Part shown: positions 23,426-32,306 of the stretch, one piece after another
Numbering within the stretch: the stretch's first letter is position 1
Layout of the letters: the number at the start of each line of letters is the position of its first letter
Assembly (NCBI GenBank): GCA_039185015.1
Contig: JBCDAU010000020.1
Location: 1-64,000, forward strand
DNA from: JBCBSZ01 sp039185015
GTDB lineage: Bacteria > Actinomycetota > Acidimicrobiia > Acidimicrobiales > Poriferisodalaceae
Direction: 5' to 3'
DNA: 64,000 bases
Position numbers and translations under genes: made by a program
Notes under the pieces: model-generated
Databases searched by the model: none
Seen by the model: only the letters and a program-made list of their open reading frames with translations
Told to the model about the DNA's origin: nothing

Positions 23426-23959
23426 GAGGTCGCAGAACTTCGCGGCGAGTCGTTGCACCGTACCGTGGGTCCGCACGGTCGTCGGCCCGACCACCCGTTC
23501 GAGCGCTGCCATGTCGAGCTCGGTGCCCGACACGCCTCGGTCGGGGAGCCAGAACAGCTCGCGACCGACGGCGACCAGCTCGTCGTGGGCGGTGCTCAGC
23601 GCCCCGAGCGCGGGGATCGCCGACGCATCGACGGGGCGGTGCAGGAACACGACCTGCGGCTTGCCATCGGCGGCAGCGAGCCGTCTGGCGCCGAACGGCT
23701 CTGCTGCGGCCAACCCGTCCACCTCGTCACACCGCCGGACGAAGGTGTCGACCGGTCCGCCGACGACCTCGGCGATCGTCGCCCCCACGATCGACGCCAG
23801 CTCGACGTCGTCGAGATCGTGGTCGATCACGAGGTTGCCGCTCGCCTGGTACGCCTGCACCTCGGCCACGCCGGCCGAGGCGAGCGCCTCGAGCATGGCC
23901 TCGTTGGTGGTGCGTCGACGTCCGAGGTTGATGCCCCGGAGGAAGGCGATCCGCCGCAC
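23423..23959 (-). CDS. DUF1697 domain-containing protein
   Basis: 178 residues. IAFLRGINLGRRRTTNEAMLEALASAG is the DUF1697 N-terminus, followed by QAYQASGNLVID and the C-terminal TVRTHGTVQRLAAKF. The family has two ferredoxin-like halves and no known activity. It starts at a GTG 4 nt after the lipoprotein stop, so it is the second gene of a lipoprotein-DUF1697-hydrolase run. Confidence 0.87.
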   Translation of the reverse strand: MRRIAFLRGINLGRRRTTNEAMLEALASAGVAEVQAYQASGNLVIDHDLDDVELASIVGATIAEVVGGPVDTFVRRCDEVDGLAAAEPFGARRLAAADGKPQVVFLHRPVDASAIPALGALSTAHDELVAVGRELFWLPDRGVSGTELDMAALERVVGPTTVRTHGTVQRLAAKFCDL

Positions 23960-23963
23960 CCGG

Positions 23964-24752
23964 TCAGCCGGCGAGATCGGCGGCCGAGATGCCGCAGGTC
24001 GACAGCACGTCGAAGATGCCCTCGGCGACCACGTTCGACGGGTCGCCGCCCTCGGAGAGGATCGTGGCGATGTCGAGCTCGTCGGCCAGGCACCGGGCCT
24101 GCTCCTCGCTGATGCCCAGCGACTGCGTGAGCGACTGGACGAACAGGTCGACGGCCTCGCCGCTCGCCGGGGGCGGCGGAGCGTCGCCGCCGTCGTCGGC
24201 CGGCGGAGCGGTGTCGGTGGTGGCGTCGCCGCCCTCGGGCGTGATGCCGCACACCTGCTGGTTGTACGCCTCGATGTTCGAGGACGCCTGATCGAGCGCC
24301 GTCTCGTCGAACGCTCCGTCGAACTCGGTCTCGGGGATCGAGAAGAAGTCGTAGTCGTAGCTCTCGAGCAGCGTGCGCAGCTGACCGAACGAGTCCCTCG
24401 TCGACGCGACGTCGGAGCGGATCTCCGGCGGCGCCGCTTGGACGGCCATGTCGAGCAGTCCGGTGAGCTGGTTCATCCCGTCCGGCGTGAACAGCGCGAA
24501 CGGGTCGGTGACGGCCAGGTCGAGCTGGTCCTGGGTCTGGCGGGCCAGCTGGCACCACTCGCTGTTGGGGTCGCCGGACACCTCAGCCTGGCCGGCGGTC
24601 GTCTCGGGAGCGGCCTCGCTCGAGTCGTCGCCGCTCTCGACCGCGACCGTGGACGGCGACGACTCCTCGTCGCCGGAGTCGTCGGAATCGCCACCGCAGG
24701 CGGCGACCAGCAACGCCAGGGCGATCAGCAGCAGGCTCCATCGAGTGCGCAC
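23964..24752 (-). CDS. secreted lipoprotein of unknown function (paralogue of the one at 11751)
   Basis: 262 residues. LLLIALALLVAAC is the lipoprotein signal, followed by an Asp/Ser/Glu-rich linker of about 45 residues. The mature domain shares landmarks with the 11751-12413 lipoprotein: SEWCQLARQ, SSNIEAYNQQVCGI and a C-terminal ARCLADELDI...LSTCGISAADLAG unit. An extra Pro/Asp-rich linker precedes the last module. The family is probably extracytoplasmic and disulfide-linked. Function unknown. A GGGAGGGACC ribosome site precedes the GTG start. Confidence 0.85.
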   Translation of the reverse strand: MRTRWSLLLIALALLVAACGGDSDDSGDEESSPSTVAVESGDDSSEAAPETTAGQAEVSGDPNSEWCQLARQTQDQLDLAVTDPFALFTPDGMNQLTGLLDMAVQAAPPEIRSDVASTRDSFGQLRTLLESYDYDFFSIPETEFDGAFDETALDQASSNIEAYNQQVCGITPEGGDATTDTAPPADDGGDAPPPPASGEAVDLFVQSLTQSLGISEEQARCLADELDIATILSEGGDPSNVVAEGIFDVLSTCGISAADLAG

Positions 24753-24792
24753 GGTCCCTCCCGGGGTGAGATTCGATCCGCAGCGACCGTAG

Positions 24793-24807
24793 CCACCCGC
24801 AGGGTGG
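24793..24807 (-). terminator. hairpin after the DUF1501 gene
   Basis: CCACCC, a GCA loop and GGGTGG form a perfect 6-bp stem, extendable outward by GCGA/TCGC. It lies 44 nt past the stop of the DUF1501 gene and before the lipoprotein start. Confidence 0.5.
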
Positions 24808-24850
24808 TCGCGACGGCAACTCGACCGCGACCCGCGTTCGCCTCAGCGCC

Positions 24851-26098
24851 TCAGGCCCCGACGAGCTCGGGGTGTACCACCGGATCGCCCTCCAGGACCT
24901 CGGAACGAGGGATCCCCATCCAGCACTCGGCGAGCGTGGCGAGGTAGTCGTCGAGCGGCACGGTCGTGGCGAGGTTGCCCTCCTCGTCGAGGCGGGTCAG
25001 CGAGGGCGCCTCGCCCACCACGCCGGTGCCGCCGGGCCCGGCGACGAGGGCGACCGAGGCCGCACCGTGATCGGTGCCGGAGCCGTTCCGCTCGACGCGG
25101 CGACCGAACTCGCTGGTCGTCGCCACGAGCACTCGGTCGCTCATCCCGGCGTCGTCGACCTCCCGGAGGAACGAGCTGACGGCACCGTCGATCTCGGCCA
25201 TGAGCTGATCGTGCCGGGAGCGCTGGTCGTCATGGGTGTCGAAGTCGCCGAACGGGACGTGGAGGATCCGGATCCCGACGTCGGCCCGCAGCAGCCGGCC
25301 GGCCAGGCCGAACCGGGCACCGAGCTCGGTGTCCGGATGGCGGCCGTCCGGGTCGGGAAGCGTCTGGAGCAGCTCGACGAAGTCAAGGCCCTTGCGCAGA
25401 CCCCCGACGGGTTCGCCCGCGGCCACCGCATCGAGGCCGGCCCGGTACGGGTCGAGCCACTCGTTTTGGTCGTCGAGGAACCACGGCACGCCGCTGCCGG
25501 GCAGCGCAGCCGTGGTCGCGACGGCCGACCGCAGCGCCGGAGTCGGCCCCCAGCCCAGCGACACGCCGGTCACCTGTTCGTCGCCCATCAGCGCGTCGCA
25601 GCAGCGACCGAGGAAGCCGTGCGGGTACCCGACCGTGCCGGAGGGGTCGCCCTCCCAGAGCCGCCGGAACGACTCGAAGTGCGAGAGGTCGGGTTCGAGC
25701 GACCCCACGCCCTGGAGCACGGAGAGCCGGGGGGCGACGTTGGCGAGCGCCGGGTGCAGCCCGAGGTAGCCGTCGAGGTCGTGCAGCTCGCCGAGGTCGG
25801 GCACCAGGTCGCCGCGGAGCCCGGCGAGGGCCGGGTCGGCTCCGGGGACGGCCGTCGCGAGGCCGTCGTTTCCGCCCTGCAACTCCAGCACGACGAGCAC
25901 TCGACGGCTGGTGTCGACCAGCGGCGCCATCGGGGCGGGAGCGAGCTCGACGGGCAGGGTGGTCGTGGTCGCGGTCGTCGACGTCGAGCCGGGCGCGGCG
26001 ACCTCCCAGTCACGCCCGGCGGCGCACCCGGCCGCGGTCGCACCGAGGCCGAGGCCCATCCAGCGCAGGAAGCGGCGCCGGTCCATCTCCAAGGTCAT
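24851..26098 (-). CDS. DUF1501 family protein, Tat-exported
   Basis: 415 residues. MDRRRFLRWMGLGLGATAAGC is a twin-arginine signal (RRRFLRW) that may also be lipidated at the cysteine, followed by a short Thr-rich linker. RRVLVVLELQGGNDGLATAVP is the DUF1501 signature, an alkaline-phosphatase-like fold; HVPFGDFDTHDDQRSRHDQL and ATTSEFGRRVERNGSGTDHG supply the likely metal ligands. The pair DUF1800-DUF1501 is conserved across bacteria; the export partner and substrate are unknown. It starts 9 nt after the DUF1800 stop. Confidence 0.9.
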   Translation of the reverse strand: MTLEMDRRRFLRWMGLGLGATAAGCAAGRDWEVAAPGSTSTTATTTTLPVELAPAPMAPLVDTSRRVLVVLELQGGNDGLATAVPGADPALAGLRGDLVPDLGELHDLDGYLGLHPALANVAPRLSVLQGVGSLEPDLSHFESFRRLWEGDPSGTVGYPHGFLGRCCDALMGDEQVTGVSLGWGPTPALRSAVATTAALPGSGVPWFLDDQNEWLDPYRAGLDAVAAGEPVGGLRKGLDFVELLQTLPDPDGRHPDTELGARFGLAGRLLRADVGIRILHVPFGDFDTHDDQRSRHDQLMAEIDGAVSSFLREVDDAGMSDRVLVATTSEFGRRVERNGSGTDHGAASVALVAGPGGTGVVGEAPSLTRLDEEGNLATTVPLDDYLATLAECWMGIPRSEVLEGDPVVHPELVGA

Positions 26099-26107
26099 CG
26101 TTCCTCC

Positions 26108-27358
26108 TCAGACGACCGCGAACTCGGGCGACAGCACGGCGAGCACGTGCAGCAGATGCGACCGGGACTCGGGGTCGTCGGGGTACGAGCGGGCCGCCGC
26201 GGTGAGCGCGGCCCTGGTCTCGGGCCGGACGTCGACCAGCGCGCAGCCCTGGAGCACGGCCTCCACGACCTCGTCGACCCCGGCGTCGGGCAGTGAGGGC
26301 TGCGCGTCGGGCCACGAGAGCAGCTCCATCCGGGACAGGTACTGGCTCGACGACGCCCACGACGGACCGGCCGGCCACCCCGACACGTTGGGCGGGTTGA
26401 AGGGCATCTGGCCGACGTTCTCGGCCGCCGATCGTGTGAGGAGGCTGTCGCCTCCGAAGACGGCACCGGCTGCCACCAGCCACTCGGCGCCGGTCCGGGC
26501 TCGCGTCGCCTCGGGTGCCCGGAGCTCGGGGACCTCGAGGATCGCCTCCACCAGCGGCAGCACCTCCAGGTCGTTGGCGACGAGGACCCGGCCGAGCTGC
26601 TCGCCGCGCTCGGGCGACGGGGCGACGCCCACGAGAGCCTCGTGCAGCGCACCGGCGAGGAACGGCCCGATCGCCGGGTGGTCGCAGACGGCGTCGACCA
26701 CATCGGCGGCCGTCGTCACCGTGGTCCCGAGGAAGGGCACCGGTCGACCCCAGTGCCGGTCGGGATCGAAGCGGGCGGGTCCCGGGCCGTCGTCCACCCA
26801 CTCCACCCACCAGCCCGAGAGCGCCCGGGCACCGGCACGAACGTCGTCCTCGGTGTAGTTGCCACGGCCGATCGCGAACAGCTCCATGAGCTCCCGCGAG
26901 TAGTTCTCGTTGGGTTCCTCACCCCACGAGTGATCGCCGTCGAGGTACCAGAGCATCGCCCGATCGGTCGTGACGCGCTGCAGCAGCTCGCGCACGTTGC
27001 CGAACGCGAGCTCGCGGAGCAGGAGGTGCTGCTCCCACATCAGCTGCCAGTCGCCCACCTTGTCCACCGAGGAGGTGAGGTGCCCGTGCCAGAACCAGAC
27101 CATGCGCTCGTGCAGTCCGGCGGCCGGGTCGGCCATCCGCCGGAGCCACCAGTCGACCGGTGCGTGCCACTCCTCCTCGGTGTCCTCGCCCGGATGCCGA
27201 TCCGGCGCCGGGAGCGCCGGCCGGGCGAGGACCGAGGAGACGAGGGCGTCCGGGGAGAGCTCCGCCGCCTCGTCGAGCTGGGAGGAGAAGGGGCCGAACG
27301 TGAGCCGCCCGAGGACCCGAGCGGCGATCGTGCGCCGCCCGGCGGTGATGGTCGCCAT
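26108..27358 (-). CDS. DUF1800 family protein
   Basis: 416 residues. VLGRLTFGPFSSQLDEAAEL at the start, RMVWFWHGHLTSSVDKV, NENYSRELMELFAIGRGNYTEDDV and PPNVSGWPAGPSW are the diagnostic DUF1800 blocks. No signal peptide is evident, so it may be exported together with its Tat-targeted DUF1501 partner. Function unknown; the conserved WHGH and NENYSRELMEL motifs suggest an enzyme. It is divergent from a two-component system, with a mirrored binding site in between that could regulate it. Confidence 0.9.
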   Translation of the reverse strand: MATITAGRRTIAARVLGRLTFGPFSSQLDEAAELSPDALVSSVLARPALPAPDRHPGEDTEEEWHAPVDWWLRRMADPAAGLHERMVWFWHGHLTSSVDKVGDWQLMWEQHLLLRELAFGNVRELLQRVTTDRAMLWYLDGDHSWGEEPNENYSRELMELFAIGRGNYTEDDVRAGARALSGWWVEWVDDGPGPARFDPDRHWGRPVPFLGTTVTTAADVVDAVCDHPAIGPFLAGALHEALVGVAPSPERGEQLGRVLVANDLEVLPLVEAILEVPELRAPEATRARTGAEWLVAAGAVFGGDSLLTRSAAENVGQMPFNPPNVSGWPAGPSWASSSQYLSRMELLSWPDAQPSLPDAGVDEVVEAVLQGCALVDVRPETRAALTAAARSYPDDPESRSHLLHVLAVLSPEFAVV

Positions 27359-27382
27359 GGCGGCGAGGGTGACCGACGGTGC

Positions 27383-27421
27383 GTGAAGCGACGGTGAAGT
27401 GGGCCTTCACGACCGCTTCAT
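27383..27421. promoter_or_regulatory. mirrored pair of OmpR-type direct repeats
   Basis: GTGAAG occurs at 27383-27388 and 27394-27399 (11-bp period). On the other strand GTGAAG/ATGAAG occur at 27405-27410 and 27416-27421, also 11 bp apart. Tandem hexamers one helical turn apart are how OmpR/PhoB regulators dimerise on DNA. The site sits in the 86-bp gap between the DUF1800 gene and the response regulator, so autoregulation and control of DUF1800-DUF1501 are likely. Confidence 0.65.
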
Positions 27422-27444
27422 GAAGTGCGTGCCAGCCTGGTGAC

Positions 27445-28122
27445 GTGCGCCTCCTGGTCGTGGAAGACGACGTCGCCCTCGGTTCGCTGCTCGAACGCGG
27501 GCTCGCCGAGGAGGGTCACTCGGTCGAGCTCGTCGGCACCGTCCGCGACGCCGAGCACCGCCTCGCCGAGGACGAGGTCGACCTCGTCGTGCTCGACATC
27601 GGCCTACCCGACGGTGACGGCATGTCGCTGTGTCGCCGGTGGCGGGAGAAGGGTAGCCAGGTCCCCGTGCTGATGTTGACCGCCCGGGACGAACTGCGGG
27701 ATCGGGTCGGAGGTCTCGACTCCGGCGCCGATGACTACCTCACCAAGCCCTTCGAGTTCCCGGAGCTCACCGCCCGGGTCCGGGCGCTGCTCCGCCGCCC
27801 TCCGGACACCCGCCCGCCCGTGCTGACCACGGGCCGGCTGACCATCGATCCGGCCGCCCACGAGGTGCGCGTCGACGGAGTCGTGGTGCCGCTCACGCCC
27901 CGGGAGTTCGCGCTGATGAGCGTGTTCGTGGCACGGATCGGTGACGTCGTCTCCCGGACCGAGCTCCTCGACCAGGTCTGGGACGCCAACTACGACGGGA
28001 TGTCGAACGTGGTCGACGTCCACGTCGCCGCCCTGCGCCGCAAGCTCGAGAGCGCCGGGCACCCGGACCCGATCGCGACCGTACGCGGCGTCGGGTACCG
28101 CTTCGACGGTGAGGCGGCCTGA
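27445..28122 (+). CDS. OmpR/PhoB-family response regulator
   Basis: 225 residues. The receiver domain has the acidic pocket EDD at residues 7-9, phosphoacceptor D51 in VVLDIGLP and the lysine in YLTKPF. A winged-helix DNA-binding domain spans about 130-222 (LTPREFALMSVFVARIGDVV, SNVVDVHVAALRRKLE, VRGVGYRF). It starts at GTG 27445. The histidine kinase gene follows after 1 nt, giving a standard two-component pair. Its probable binding site lies just upstream. Confidence 0.95.
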   Translation: MRLLVVEDDVALGSLLERGLAEEGHSVELVGTVRDAEHRLAEDEVDLVVLDIGLPDGDGMSLCRRWREKGSQVPVLMLTARDELRDRVGGLDSGADDYLTKPFEFPELTARVRALLRRPPDTRPPVLTTGRLTIDPAAHEVRVDGVVVPLTPREFALMSVFVARIGDVVSRTELLDQVWDANYDGMSNVVDVHVAALRRKLESAGHPDPIATVRGVGYRFDGEAA

Positions 28123-28123
28123 C

Positions 28124-29299
28124 GTGGATCTCCGCCGCCTCCGGATCCGCCTGACGATCCTCTACACCGTCCTCTCCGCGATCGCGATCATCACGCTCGC
28201 CTTCATCGCCGCCCGGTCGGGCACCGCCCGCATCTACGAGTCGGCCGAGCGCGAGGTCGCCGACGTCGCTCGTGACGCCGTCCTCAGCAACGCATGGGAG
28301 GCCGTCGACGCCCGCAACGACACCTGGATGGTCAACCCGACCGACGAGTGGATCAACGGCCCCGAGAACGCGATCGTCGAGCCGCCGTACTTCTCGATGG
28401 CGTCGGCGGCGCTCGACGCCGACGACGGCGTGTTCCGGCGCTTCCAGCAGGACGGCGAGTGGCTCGCCTTCGCGATGCCCTTCGACGACGCCTCGGCGTT
28501 GATGACCGCCCTCGACCTGTCCGACTTCGACGACGACGCCAACTCCCTACGTCTCGGGATCGGGTTCGCGGCGGTCGCCGCCATCGCCGCGGTCGCGGTC
28601 ATCGGCTGGTTCGTGGCCGGGCGCAGCCTTCGCCCCGCTCGGGACGTGCTGAGCCAGCAGCAGGACTTCCTCGCCGACGCCGCCCACGAGCTGCGCACGC
28701 CGATGGCCGTCGTCCAGGCATCGTCGAGCCACGCCCTGTCCCGAGAGCGGTCGGCCGACGAGTACCGGGCCTCGCTGAGCGAGATCCACCAGGCGGCGAC
28801 CCGTGCCGCGGCGGGGGTCAACGAGCTGCTCGAGTTCGCCCGCCTCGAATCGGGCGACGCACGACCCCGCCGCAACCCGCTCCGCTCCGACCTGCTCATC
28901 GAAGAGGTGGCCGCCTCGATCCGAGCCGACGGCGTGACGCTGGAGGCGGACGCCGGCCCGGCGAGCACCGTGCTCGCCGACTACGCCCTGCTCCGCCAGG
29001 CGCTGGAGACCGTCACCCGCAACGCCGTCGCCCGAGCGCGCCACGTCGTCGTGTCGAACCGGCGCAACGGCCGGTTCGTGGAGCTCGTCGTCAGCGACGA
29101 CGGCCCGGGTTTCGCGGAGGACGTCCTGCCCCACGTCTTCGAGCGATTTCGTCGAGGCGACCGGGCGGGGAGCTCGGGGCTCGGCATGGCGATCGCCCAC
29201 CGCATCGTCACCGCCCACCACGGCACGACGGAGGCCCGAAACCGGCCCGAGGGCGGCGCCGAGGTCATCTTCCGCCTCCCGGCGATCGACGATCGCTAG
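28124..29299 (+). CDS. sensor histidine kinase
   Basis: 391 residues from GTG 28124, 1 nt after the regulator stop. Membrane helices at about 10-30 and 145-165 enclose an extracytoplasmic sensor of about 115 residues (NDTWMVNPTDEWINGPE). A short HAMP-like link leads to the H box DAAHELRTPM with H188. The ATP-binding domain shows NAVARA (N box, slightly degenerate), DDGPGFAEDVLP and SGLGMAIAH. The signal is unknown. A palindrome GCGATCGACGATCGC ends at the stop codon (29282-29296). Confidence 0.93.
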   Translation: MDLRRLRIRLTILYTVLSAIAIITLAFIAARSGTARIYESAEREVADVARDAVLSNAWEAVDARNDTWMVNPTDEWINGPENAIVEPPYFSMASAALDADDGVFRRFQQDGEWLAFAMPFDDASALMTALDLSDFDDDANSLRLGIGFAAVAAIAAVAVIGWFVAGRSLRPARDVLSQQQDFLADAAHELRTPMAVVQASSSHALSRERSADEYRASLSEIHQAATRAAAGVNELLEFARLESGDARPRRNPLRSDLLIEEVAASIRADGVTLEADAGPASTVLADYALLRQALETVTRNAVARARHVVVSNRRNGRFVELVVSDDGPGFAEDVLPHVFERFRRGDRAGSSGLGMAIAHRIVTAHHGTTEARNRPEGGAEVIFRLPAIDDR

Positions 29300-29555
29300 G
29301 TCGGGACGGCCGTCCTCGGAGGTACCCGGCTCAGTAGTCGGCGTGTCGGCATTGGCGTCGTTGTGCATTCAGCACACGAGCTGTCAGACACGAAGCGAGG
29401 GAGGCCGCACCTCGCACTCGTGGTGGCGACGCTGCGGTGAGCTCCACGTGCCGTGCAGTTCGCGGAGAATTGGCCTCATCGTGTCGGTGGTCTGCCGCGC
29501 GGGTGCCCCGAATGGGCGTGCACGGGCGGCCGTCGGCCAAGGGGGCGGGGACGAC
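29300..29555. other. 256-bp intergenic region, the longest gap in the window
   Basis: I see no gene here. GGACGGCCGTCC (29304-29315) is a short palindrome after the kinase stop and could be a weak terminator. The middle (29340-29480) is less GC-rich than its surroundings and presumably holds the promoter of the phosphoribosyltransferase gene, but no clear -35/-10 pair stands out. Confidence 0.5.
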
Positions 29556-30548
29556 ATGAACTACCGGAGCATCGCGCAACTCGCCGACGAGATCGTCGCC
29601 TGGTCGAGAGAGCTCCCGCGGGACATCGAGTTGATCGTCGGCCTGCCCCGCAGCGGGTTGCTCGTCGCCAACGTCCTCTCGCTGTACCGCAACGTGCCGG
29701 TCACCGATCTCGACGGGTTCCTCGGGGGTCGCACGATCGGCGCCGGCTCGACCCGGGAGAACCCCCTGCACCGTCCACAGGGCGGTGGCCGTGACCCGGA
29801 GTCCGTCCTGCTCACGGCCGAGCGCTTCCTCGACCGACCCCGCCGGGTGCTCGTCGTGGACGACAGCATCTGGTCGGGGGAGACCCTCCGACTGGCCCGG
29901 AAGGCGATCGAGGCCGCGGACCTCCCCCACCACGTCACCTACGGCGCCGTCTACGTCACCCCCGACACCACCGAGCTCGCCGACCACCACCGCGAGGTGC
30001 TGCCCGCCCCTCGGTGCTTCGAGTGGAACGTGCTCCACCACCACGCCCTCCGACGGGCCTGCGTGGCGTTCGAGGGGTTCCTCGTTCCGGGCCGCGGCCA
30101 CGGCGATGCGCTCCCGACTCGACCCCTGCACCGGCCGACGACTGCGCTCGGCCACGTCGTGAGCGAGCGCCCCGAGGCCGACCGGACCGACGTCGAGCGA
30201 TGGCTCGCCGAGCACGACATCGAGGTCGCCGAGCTGATCATGACCGACGCACCGCCCGCCGCTGCGAGTGCGCACAAGGCCCGCGTCTTCCGTGACACCG
30301 AGGCGGCGTTCTTCGTCGAGGGCGATCTCGGCCACGCCGTCGAGGTCGCCAACCTCGCCGGTCGCGACGTGCTCTGCGCGGAGACGATGCAGATGATCCG
30401 GCCCGGGGCGATCCCGGTGGCCCGGCCCGGACTCCGACCCGTCGACGAGGTCGCGTCACGACGCACGCTGCGACTCGTTCGCCGGATGATCCCCGCCCGG
30501 GCGCGGACCCGGTTGGCCGGCGCTCGGCGGCGACGCATCGCTGCCTGA
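29556..30548 (+). CDS. phosphoribosyltransferase-type protein with HAD-like C-terminal half
   Basis: 330 residues. The N-terminal half begins MNYRSIAQLADEIVAW, has the PRTase loop VGLPRSGLLVANVLSLY and the PRPP-binding VLVVDDSIWSGETL (residues about 100-113). The C-terminal half (VAELIMTDAPPAAASAHKAR, FFVEGDLGHAVEVANLAGRDVLC) looks like a HAD-related domain that lacks the usual N-terminal DxD. Such proteins occur in surface-polysaccharide loci. The substrate base or nucleotide is unknown. It starts at ATG 29556 after a G-rich ribosome site. Confidence 0.75.
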   Translation: MNYRSIAQLADEIVAWSRELPRDIELIVGLPRSGLLVANVLSLYRNVPVTDLDGFLGGRTIGAGSTRENPLHRPQGGGRDPESVLLTAERFLDRPRRVLVVDDSIWSGETLRLARKAIEAADLPHHVTYGAVYVTPDTTELADHHREVLPAPRCFEWNVLHHHALRRACVAFEGFLVPGRGHGDALPTRPLHRPTTALGHVVSERPEADRTDVERWLAEHDIEVAELIMTDAPPAAASAHKARVFRDTEAAFFVEGDLGHAVEVANLAGRDVLCAETMQMIRPGAIPVARPGLRPVDEVASRRTLRLVRRMIPARARTRLAGARRRRIAA

Positions 30549-30619
30549 CACCACCGCCCCCCTTGGCGGGCTCTCCCGCAGCGCACCAGACTCGGCGCGT
30601 CGTCATCAGGGGAGGACGC

Positions 30620-31657
30620 GTGAAGCTCAGCACCACCATCGGATTCACCGGGGACCCGCAGGCGTTGGTCCGCCAGGTCCGGGACCTCGAAGCGGCCGGC
30701 ATCGACCGGGTGTGGAGCGGCGAGATCTACGGCTTCGACCTCACCTCGACGCTCGCCTTCCTCGCTGGCCAGACCGAGCGCGTCGAGCTGATGACCGGCA
30801 TCATCCCGATCTACTCCCGCAGCCCGGCCCTCATCGCGCAGACCGCAGCGACGATCGACGCCCTGTCGGGCGGGCGGTTCGTGCTCGGGCTCGGCACCTC
30901 GGGACCGCAGGTCATCGAGGGATGGCACGGCGTCCCGTTCTCGAAGCCGCTCGGGCGCACCCGCGACGTCATCGAGATCTGCCGGAAGGTGTGGAGCGGC
31001 GACCGGGTCACCCACGAGGGTCGGGCGGTGTCCCTGCCCCTGCCCGAGGAGGACGGGACCGGGCTCGGGAAGCCGCTGAAGTTCATGGGTCGCCCGCTCC
31101 GACAGGACATCCCCATCGTGGTGGCGTCGATCGGCCCGAAGAACGTCGAGCTGACCGCCGAGATCGCGAGCTGCTGGCAACCGATCCACTTCGTGCCCGA
31201 CCGGTTCCGGCAGGTGTGGGGCGAGGCGCTCGATGCCGGCCAGGCGAAGCGCGATGAGTCGCTCCCGCCGCTCGAGATCATGGCCGGTGGCCGGGTCGCT
31301 CTCGGTCAGGGCCCTGCGGTCGAGGCCGCTCGCGACGAGGCCCGCGCCCACATCGCGTTCTACGTGGGCGGCATGGGCGCCAAGAGCAAGAACTTCTACA
31401 ACGACCTCTTCAAGCGCTACGGCTGGGAGCAGGAAGCCGAGGAGATCCAGGACAACTTCCTGTCCGGGAAGCGCAAGGAAGCGACTGCGGCCGTTCCCGA
31501 CGAGTACCTCGACCTGTCCATGTTGGTCGGCGACGAGGGCCGAGTGCGCGAGCGCCTCGAGGTCTACCAGGAGGTCGGCGTCACCCACCTCGACATCCAG
31601 CCGACCGGCGAGGATCCCCTCAGCACCATCGAGAAGATCAAGGCCTGGGCCGAGTAG
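30620..31657 (+). CDS. F420-dependent LLM-class oxidoreductase
   Basis: 345 residues with the luciferase-like barrel: STTIGFTGDPQALVRQVRDL, RVWSGEIYGFDLTSTLAFLA, LSGGRFVLGLGTSGPQVIEG and PIVVASIGPKNVELTAEIA. It is the long actinobacterial LLM type that uses F420. GGGGAGGA precedes GTG 30620 by 5 nt. It is followed after 19 nt by a TetR gene that probably controls it or a linked degradative step. Confidence 0.9.
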   Translation: MKLSTTIGFTGDPQALVRQVRDLEAAGIDRVWSGEIYGFDLTSTLAFLAGQTERVELMTGIIPIYSRSPALIAQTAATIDALSGGRFVLGLGTSGPQVIEGWHGVPFSKPLGRTRDVIEICRKVWSGDRVTHEGRAVSLPLPEEDGTGLGKPLKFMGRPLRQDIPIVVASIGPKNVELTAEIASCWQPIHFVPDRFRQVWGEALDAGQAKRDESLPPLEIMAGGRVALGQGPAVEAARDEARAHIAFYVGGMGAKSKNFYNDLFKRYGWEQEAEEIQDNFLSGKRKEATAAVPDEYLDLSMLVGDEGRVRERLEVYQEVGVTHLDIQPTGEDPLSTIEKIKAWAE

Positions 31658-31676
31658 CCGGAACGACACTCCTCGG

Positions 31677-32294
31677 ATGTCGTCGGAGCCGACACCGAGC
31701 GGCGGACGCGCCGCGGCCACGCGCCGACGGGTCGCGGCCACGGCGCTCGAGCTGTTCCGGGCGCACGGCTACGACGCCGTGACCACCGAGGACATCGCGA
31801 GGGTCGCGGGCATCAACCCGCGGACCTTCTTCCGGCACTTCCCGACAAAGGCCGATGCGGTGTTCTTCGCGAGCGAGCAGAGCAGGACCGACCTCCTGCG
31901 CGCCCTCTACGCGCACGACCCGCAGGCTGCGATCGATGAGGCACTGATCGCCGTCATCGTCGCCCAAGCCCACGACCAGGTGCCCAGCGCCGACGACATC
32001 GCCCGCTACCACCTGGTCCACAGCACTCCGTCGCTGATCGCCGAGATGCGGAACCGCCAGCTCGGGTTCGAAGACGACCTCGCACGGTGGATCGCACAGC
32101 GATCGGACCGCCCCGTCGGCGACTTCGACGTCCGAGTCGTCGCCGCGGCGCTGGTGGCGGCGCGCCGGGTCGTCATGGAAGAGGGGGTCCGAGGTGAGAT
32201 CGGCGACATCGAGCTGCTCTTGCGTCGGGCGCTGAGGATCATCGACCTGCCCTTCAACCACGAGCCGCCGCCCGGAGCGCCCGCGCCGGCCTGA
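31677..32294 (+). CDS. TetR/AcrR family transcriptional regulator
   Basis: 205 residues. The recognition region is YDAVTTEDIARVAGINPRTFFRHFPTKADA, a standard TetR N-terminus with the FFRHF variant, then a helical ligand domain. It is the second gene after the LLM oxidoreductase and lies 1.1 kb from the solute-binding-protein operator, so it is one of two TetR candidates (with the gene at 34669) for binding that palindrome. Confidence 0.9.
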   Translation: MSSEPTPSGGRAAATRRRVAATALELFRAHGYDAVTTEDIARVAGINPRTFFRHFPTKADAVFFASEQSRTDLLRALYAHDPQAAIDEALIAVIVAQAHDQVPSADDIARYHLVHSTPSLIAEMRNRQLGFEDDLARWIAQRSDRPVGDFDVRVVAAALVAARRVVMEEGVRGEIGDIELLLRRALRIIDLPFNHEPPPGAPAPA

Positions 32295-32306
32295 GCGCCG
32301 TCGTCG

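Noticed and set aside
29282..29296. GCGATCGACGATCGC palindrome as a regulatory site
   Set aside because: It lies in the last codons of the kinase gene and encodes its C-terminus; no second copy or promoter context was seen.
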